The notes under the pieces: generated by a model
What the model saw: the letters and a program-made list of their open reading frames with translations, nothing else
Databases searched by the model: none
What the model was told of the DNA's origin: nothing
In this document: positions 59,010-64,000 of the stretch, one piece after another
Layout of the letters: the number at the start of each line of letters is the position of its first letter
Position numbering within the stretch: the stretch's first letter is position 1
Program-made: the position numbers and the translations under genes
DNA from: Bigelowiella natans CCMP2755
Taxonomy: Eukaryota; Cercozoa; Chlorarachniophyceae
Assembly: GCA_000320545.1 (NCBI GenBank)
Contig: ADNK01000862.1
Coordinates: 1 to 64,000 of the forward strand
Direction of reading: 5' to 3'
Length of the DNA: 64,000 nucleotides

Positions 59010-60917
59010 GAGGAGGAACAACAGGGAGAGGTGAAAGAGGGGAAGCAGAAGCAGCAGCGGAGAGATGATGATGGAGCCGAACAGCAGGAGAGAGTGGAGG
59101 AGCTGGTATAGCAGCTGCTGCTGTAGCAGCTCCGCGAGGGTTGGTACTGTTATAATGACTGATGGATTGCTTATGTTGTTGTTGTTGTTGCTGCTGCTGC
59201 TGCTGCTGAACTGGGAGAGGAGAATGGGGGATAAACGTCGCAGCAGCAGCTGTGGGTGTCGTAGGTGTTCTGTGATCGGGATGATGGGGAGAAGGAGGAG
59301 GATGATAATGATGCTGCAGAGGATGGCGAAGAAGTGGAGATGGGGGTGCCACCGCTCCTCCTCCGATTGCGTGTGGTGGAGGCAGCACCGGAATTGGAAG
59401 CAAATGGCCAGCAGGCGAGGGTGGGTGAAGGAGGGGAACACGGTGGGTCGGTGTGCGAAATGGGGAAGGGGGCAAATGAGGTGAGGAAATGTAATGGACA
59501 GCACCCGTTGCTGTTTTCGGGCTTGGCAGGACAGAATTTGGCCTCGGCGCTGAAAATGATATAAAATAATCATTTTCTGTTTGGAAATTATCTTAGATCT
59601 TTGATTGAAATGGACGATGCTGAGAGAAGTGAGAAACAATTGTTTTGAAATCTGGAATCGTCGTTAGATAATAGTTCGGCAGATGTCATCTTTCATTTTG
59701 CGTGTACTGTCGTCGGTACCGTCACAATATTACTATCAAAAGAGGCATATTATACCACCTATGCCGCCATTGCGAGATAATGACTGTGGGTGTATCTCAG
59801 AAATCCGAGTGTTTCCCTCCTCCGTAACATCGACTCGCGAAGACTTCCACTCCGATGCTCCTCCAGTCGAAGAGCCCCAGCCACCACCAATGTTTCTCCC
59901 CGTCGCCATTTTTCGTGCCTTATGAGCAGGTGACCCGCTGCCACGACGTCTATCTTCTCTCTCTCCTCTCCTGCTGTCGCTGCGCGCCCCACCACCAGCA
60001 CCACCTGCACCGCTGTCATTTCGTGAGGAACGTGATGACGGTTCTTCACGCCTGTGGTGGCCATAGTGGTGATTGCGGGGATGATGATGGTCCCGTGAAT
60101 CACGACGAGAATCACGTGAATCCCACGAATCGCGCGACCGCTTTCGATGCTCGGAGCTATCTCCACCACTGTTCCTAATATTTTATGAGATACGTGCACG
60201 AAATTTACAACCGCGAGAAGGGATTAAGGGAGAGAAGAATGTTAAAGAAAGTAATAGAGACGGTATGTAAAGAGAACGAAGAAAAAGGGATGAATCCAGG
60301 AGGAAGGGATAGAATGGCGACAGAGAGGAATGGCAAAATAGATAGTAAGCAAAGCTAGCAACAACATTCTCCGGCACATATTGTGTATAGGAGGTGAAGT
60401 TAGACCACCCCTGACCTCCAAATTTAGGCAAACATTGTATTATTATTCCAATCTCACCATTCGTCCCGCATCGCACGCCTGCCGCCCCCATTACGGTCGT
60501 CGCGCACATCCCTTGGCTCAAAACGCCGCTCTTGGCCTGCCTTGAAACGTACTTCGCTGGAGTGGAACTTATTGTAACCTCTAGAAATCCCTCGCGAAGA
60601 ATTATGGTCGCTCCCACGTGAATTGTGACTAAGATTTATCACGATTATCAAATTATGCTGAACCAGAGGAATCAAGACTTTTAGAAGCCGGTCATCCGAA
60701 GGCTAGACGCCCGCCAAAGTGTTTGAAAGACTTACCCCGAGTCCCTGGATTCCCAGTTGGAACCCCTTTGATCCCATCCCGTCCCCCTGGAATCCTTGGC
60801 AGCTCCGTTCTTCACCCGTGACGGCATCCCGCGCTCTACGTCAAGGGGCGGGGAGCCATTGCGACAGCCACTTAGATTTTTAGACCTAAATTGCATCTCC
60901 TGTTCTACACGTATCAT
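58144..60917 (-). CDS. Arg/Ser-rich, low-complexity protein with helical C-terminus
   Basis: Seven exons join in phase: 60917-60736, 60628-60458, 60174-59759, 59549-58697, 58617-58591 (27 bp), 58419-58266, 58198-58144. The N-terminal third is rich in Arg, Ser, Asp and Gly with RS/RD dipeptides (SEHRKRSRDSWDSRDSRRDS), like RNA-processing factors. The middle (853 bp exon) is Pro/His-rich with runs of Gln and Ala encoded by CAG/GCA repeats. The last 60 residues are charged and helical (TLEKKADEAAMERVTKIEP, ALDNEIQKIESRQEEAL). No named domain recognised; probably a nuclear, phase-separating or splicing-related protein (inference). The acceptor before 60896 may mean the start lies in an earlier exon. 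Confidence 0.72.
58959..59220. repeat. CAG/GCA trinucleotide runs inside coding sequence
   Basis: CAG-type run at about 58964-59004 (polyalanine on the minus strand) and CAA/CAG runs at about 59177-59208 (polyglutamine). They are in frame in the 59549-58697 exon. A further GCA run is at 58806-58836. Confidence 0.9.
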
Positions 60918-61481
60918 CCGAATGAAAGGCGGAATAATACGTAAGACAGCGATAGTATTGTTCACCTTTCTATTGTAGAAGGCTTAACTTAAATTTTGAA
61001 GCTTAATCAATATCTATCAAGGAACGCTGGCTCGGGCATAGATTCCCTTTTTCTCTCTCTCAATTTCCCAAATAGCATTTATTTTATTATAAAGACATGG
61101 ATAGGATTGGCTTTTATATAAATTTCCTCGAATTTTCATCCAGAGCGACAATGATTTTTATACCTTACAATATTCAGCGCGATAAATTAACCGACAAATT
61201 TCGGGATTTAACATCTCGGGAATGGCCGCCGAAGCTGGCGACTTGTGACGTCGACGCAGGCGAGCACCTGCTACGATCGAGTTTTATCGATGGTATTTTG
61301 TTTTGTCTTAAAAAAAAATTAGAAGCGCGTTATAGTCTACATTGGGAACCTATTATTGTTCGTTGTCACGCAAAAAATTCGAAAGAAAAACGTCACCACG
61401 GAAGTTGATATGAAACTGATCTGCTGTATGACGATCTTTATTTAACTTCTCCAGAGTTACTCATCCACGCTCCCAACGAGG
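60918..61481. promoter_or_regulatory. Divergent spacer at 61 kb
   Basis: 564 bp between opposite start codons. It contains a plus-strand open frame of 103 codons (61097-61408). Minus-strand frames here are broken by stops, so that frame could be a short gene or a 5' leader. I see no family signal in it. Confidence 0.4.
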
Positions 61482-62932
61482 ATGGCGATGCTCGCCATCG
61501 CGGCATTGATGGTCTCGATGGTGTTTTTGGGCTATCGCTTTGCCTCCGTCGTGAAGTAAGTAGTGTCACTTGGGAGGGAAAGATTGCAATAAAATGAGAT
61601 ATGAGAACAACAAAGCCAACTTTCATATACTTTACGCCCGTTGGACCACATTGGACGTGCTGCAGCTTGGAATTCATGAATACTTTCAATCAGTGATGAA
61701 TTCTGTTGCTGCACCCATCACATACTTACTCGATATATCTGCTGCATAGCTCGACATCAGAGGTCGCGATGAAGAAGATTCGAGCAGAACAGCTGCTACA
61801 CAGGGTACATGCCCCGGTTTCATTTGACAAACCCTCTTCTTTTTCTCTTTCTCCCTCTTCTTCTGCTGCTGCTGCTCCTGCAACTCTCTGTCCCTCTCCG
61901 TCAAATCCGAATTTTAACAACGATATCGGCGATCTTAAGAGTTGCACGACCGCACAAATATGTGTGGATAAATGTGATAATGTATTTAATACACCTCCTC
62001 CTCTCCACTATTGTCTTCCATCCTGCTATATAGGAGGGAGGTTCGCCAGGGCAGAAAATTCTGCACACGAAGGTACCGACAGCAATAAAAGTTAACAGGA
62101 AGACACCAAACAGTGAGAGCATGAGGGACAGGGACCCGACTGGGGAAGGGGGGGGATAGGCAAATCACCTCACAAAAGTAGAATTTGAATCTGATCGAGC
62201 ATCGCCCGCTTCTCACACACTGATTCCACGGAAATAGATATGTAAATCCTGCCAATGCCCGTTTTACTTAGGTATCTGCAGTGGAGCAAAAGCTACAGGA
62301 CTTATCAGATGAGGTGAGGGCCAACGGAATAGTGCTTATTATGAGATTCATCGCTTTCTTCCAATTTGATTGTTCAACTTGCCAGCCGATTTCATTACTC
62401 CTGGCGTTGCAATCGCCTTGCACTGTGTTGATTTTCGTCGTTATTGCTTGGTAGTTCTAACCGGGTAGCGTGGTGTCTTCCATCATCGTACTTAGGTGTC
62501 TAGCGTAACATCGTTGCTTAGCATGAATATGGAAAGTGCAAAACGGAAGAGCGCTTTGGAGGACCAAGTAAATATCTCCAATAACTCGATCAAATTTGTC
62601 ATCGAACGAAGAAAATATATATTATTATTATTATTATTATTATTATTTTATTTGTAGCATCCAGAAGATTCCTTCGTCGTTCATCATCACCATCATCATG
62701 TATAATTCCCATCGTTTCCTCTCAAATCCCGTCTGCAGGTAGCGACTGCGCGCGAGGAGATAATGGCTTTGCAACACCGGCTCGACAACGTCACGGCCTA
62801 TGCTGCGAAAGTCGTCCAAGAACAGAGCCAGATCGCTAGCGATTCGCTCCAAACACAATATAAATTCTTTGAAGATAGGTATGAGTGGTTGGATTTTGTG
62901 CTGATAGTATATGTAAATGTCTTCAAACTCTG

Positions 62933-62970
<38 letters not shown>

Positions 62971-63178
62971 GTGTGTGGGGGGGGGGGGGGGGGGGGGGGG
63001 TATTGCATAATTTACTGACAACATTAATACACGTTCTCACTGCTTCTTCTTAATACGCAGCTATCGTGAGGCAGTGGGGGGCATTCGGCGCATGGAGGTC
63101 GCAATTGCGTCGTGAAAGACTATCGAACACGATATAGTTACAAATACATATGTCTACGGTGTATATGTTGCTTTTGTG

Positions 63179-63211
<33 letters not shown>

Positions 63212-63613
63212 ACACAGAGAAAGAGAGATTGGACGAGATTAACATGATATGTTCTTGTTTCCAGGCTAAGCTTGCGGGTTTCGTGGAGGATAGTTTCTCT
63301 CGACAGGTGCTCTGTCCATTCCAATCAACCTTGCGTAATCAAATGTACGTGGCGGCTGCTGCTGCTGCTGCTGCTAATACTCTGCTTGTGGTGTATTCTT
63401 TCTCTATTTCCTCTTGATAACTGACCATAACGCCGCAACAATGATAGGGTTCAGTGCACCGATGGATCGTAGGCGAGGAGGAGAGGGAGGGGAGACTGCT
63501 CGGGAGGAGTGCTGCTGCTGCTTCTTCGCAGTCCAACAATATACTTGATCTCGATAAAATCCCCTTCAACTCAGAAATGACGGTAGATTATTAGTCGTAG
63601 CTGTTGGTGTAGC

Positions 63614-63651
<38 letters not shown>

Positions 63652-64000
63652 TAGCAGTGGTGGGGGGGTGGTGAAATATGATATCCTGAGTGCAGATGAA
63701 TCATCGTCGGTGGATGTTGCCTAGAGGAGGAGGAAGCTTTCATAGCATTGCGAACGAATGCATGTGTGCGGCAGATATCGTGGCGCACGGAGTGCGGGTG
63801 TACTGGCATCGGTTTGGAGGTACGTTGGCCTTAAAAATAGAGGGGGGGGGGGGAGGGGGGAGAGAACGATGGATGAGCATATCGTAGAGGTTGGAGAGAA
63901 GCATTGATATTTGACCTCCTGCGGTACCTTCCTGTCGATTTTAGAACTTCAACATGATGATTATCGTGGCCATTATTCCCTATTACTATTCGTTCTACTC
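61482..64000 (+). CDS. Membrane protein with coiled coil, 3' end beyond the window
   Basis: Ten exons join in phase: 61482-61555, 61750-61804, 62272-62313, 62496-62567, 62739-62878, 63061-63097, 63265-63348, 63448-63582, 63727-63819, and 63945 to the window edge. The first exon encodes a signal-anchor helix (MAMLAIAALMVSMVFLGYRF). A long coiled coil follows (VEQKLQDLSDE, TAREEIMALQHRLDNVTAYA, DSLQTQYKFFEDRYREAVGG), then a charged linker. The last visible exon begins a second hydrophobic helix (MMIIVAIIPYYYSF). No family recognised. Introns include a CT/GT/poly-G tract (62939-63000). Confidence 0.7.
62939..63000. repeat. CT run, GT run and long poly-G tract
   Basis: CT repeats from 62939 pass into GT and then about 26 consecutive G bases ending at 63000. 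The G tract could form G-quadruplexes on the plus strand. Other long G/C homopolymers are at 1965-1981, 9101-9119, 43545-43561 and 48109-48123. Confidence 0.95.

Noticed and set aside
61097-61408. 103-codon plus-strand frame in the 61 kb spacer
   Set aside because: It could be a short gene, but sits in a divergent spacer with no family signal, so it is noted under the spacer only.
1-64000. CRISPR arrays, tRNA or rRNA genes, phage or insertion sequences
   Set aside because: All regularly repeated units are simple microsatellites without unique spacers. No cloverleaf, rRNA signature or transposase motif was seen by eye; tRNAscan and a RepeatMasker run would be the decisive checks.

Overview
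This is nuclear DNA from an intron-rich eukaryote. Almost every recognisable protein is split into short exons (19 bp to about 3.4 kb) by GT-AG introns, so long uninterrupted reading frames are mostly shadows or microsatellite translations. I assembled genes by reading conserved family motifs in all frames and requiring each donor and acceptor to keep reading-frame phase. The gene content (ATG2, anaphase-promoting complex subunit 7, proteasome RPN12, the rRNA methyltransferases BUD23 and METTL5, a PlsC-type acyltransferase, a DHRS1-like dehydrogenase, an Fpg/Nei glycosylase with a SAP domain) fits a free-living protist or alga. A stramenopile-type alga is my best guess, but no plastid-specific gene proves it. 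Introns and spacers are loaded with microsatellites (CT, GT, AT, TAC, GAA, GCGTGT).

Layout. 0.8-3.0 kb (-): an unrecognised protein with a signal peptide. 3.5-4.6 kb (+): candidate exons, possibly the N-terminus of the next gene. 5.1-9.7 kb (+): 1-acylglycerol-3-phosphate acyltransferase. 9.7-11.5 kb: non-coding. 11.5-15.8 kb (-): DHRS1-like SDR. 16.2-17.7 kb (+): BUD23. 18.4-19.0 kb (-): exons of a basic-tailed protein. 19.7-22.8 kb (-): Fpg/Nei glycosylase with SAP. 23.3-24.7 kb (+): RPN12. 25.7-27.6 kb (-): DUF1826 protein. 28.6-30.4 kb (+): membrane-anchored Ala/Gln-rich helical protein. 31.3-33.6 kb (-): G-patch plus C2H2 protein of the GPATCH8 type. 33.8-34.4 kb (-): small protein. 34.8-46.6 kb (+): a very large ATG2. 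47.9-50.9 kb (-): APC7. 52.1-55.6 kb (-): METTL5. 56.0-56.5 kb (+): small protein. 58.1-60.9 kb (-): RS/low-complexity protein. 61.5 kb to the window end (+): membrane/coiled-coil protein, incomplete.

The genes sit largely as head-to-head pairs separated by about 350-1,080 bp: DHRS1/BUD23, Fpg/RPN12, DUF1826/28.6 kb gene, 34.4 kb gene/ATG2, METTL5/56 kb gene, and the two genes around 61 kb. Shared promoters are therefore likely. A recurrent dyad, TGCGACA-N12-14-TGTCG, occurs three times in the DHRS1/BUD23 spacer, once beside APC7 and once in the 3.0-3.5 kb spacer. Functions are mainly housekeeping: lipid synthesis, rRNA modification, DNA repair, protein turnover, autophagy and cell cycle. No operon, phage, CRISPR or rRNA/tRNA gene was seen. 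The novelty lies in unusual domain choices (a valine replacing the catalytic proline in the glycosylase, repeat-inflated ATG2, extended METTL5) and in the regulatory dyad rather than in a new gene cluster.
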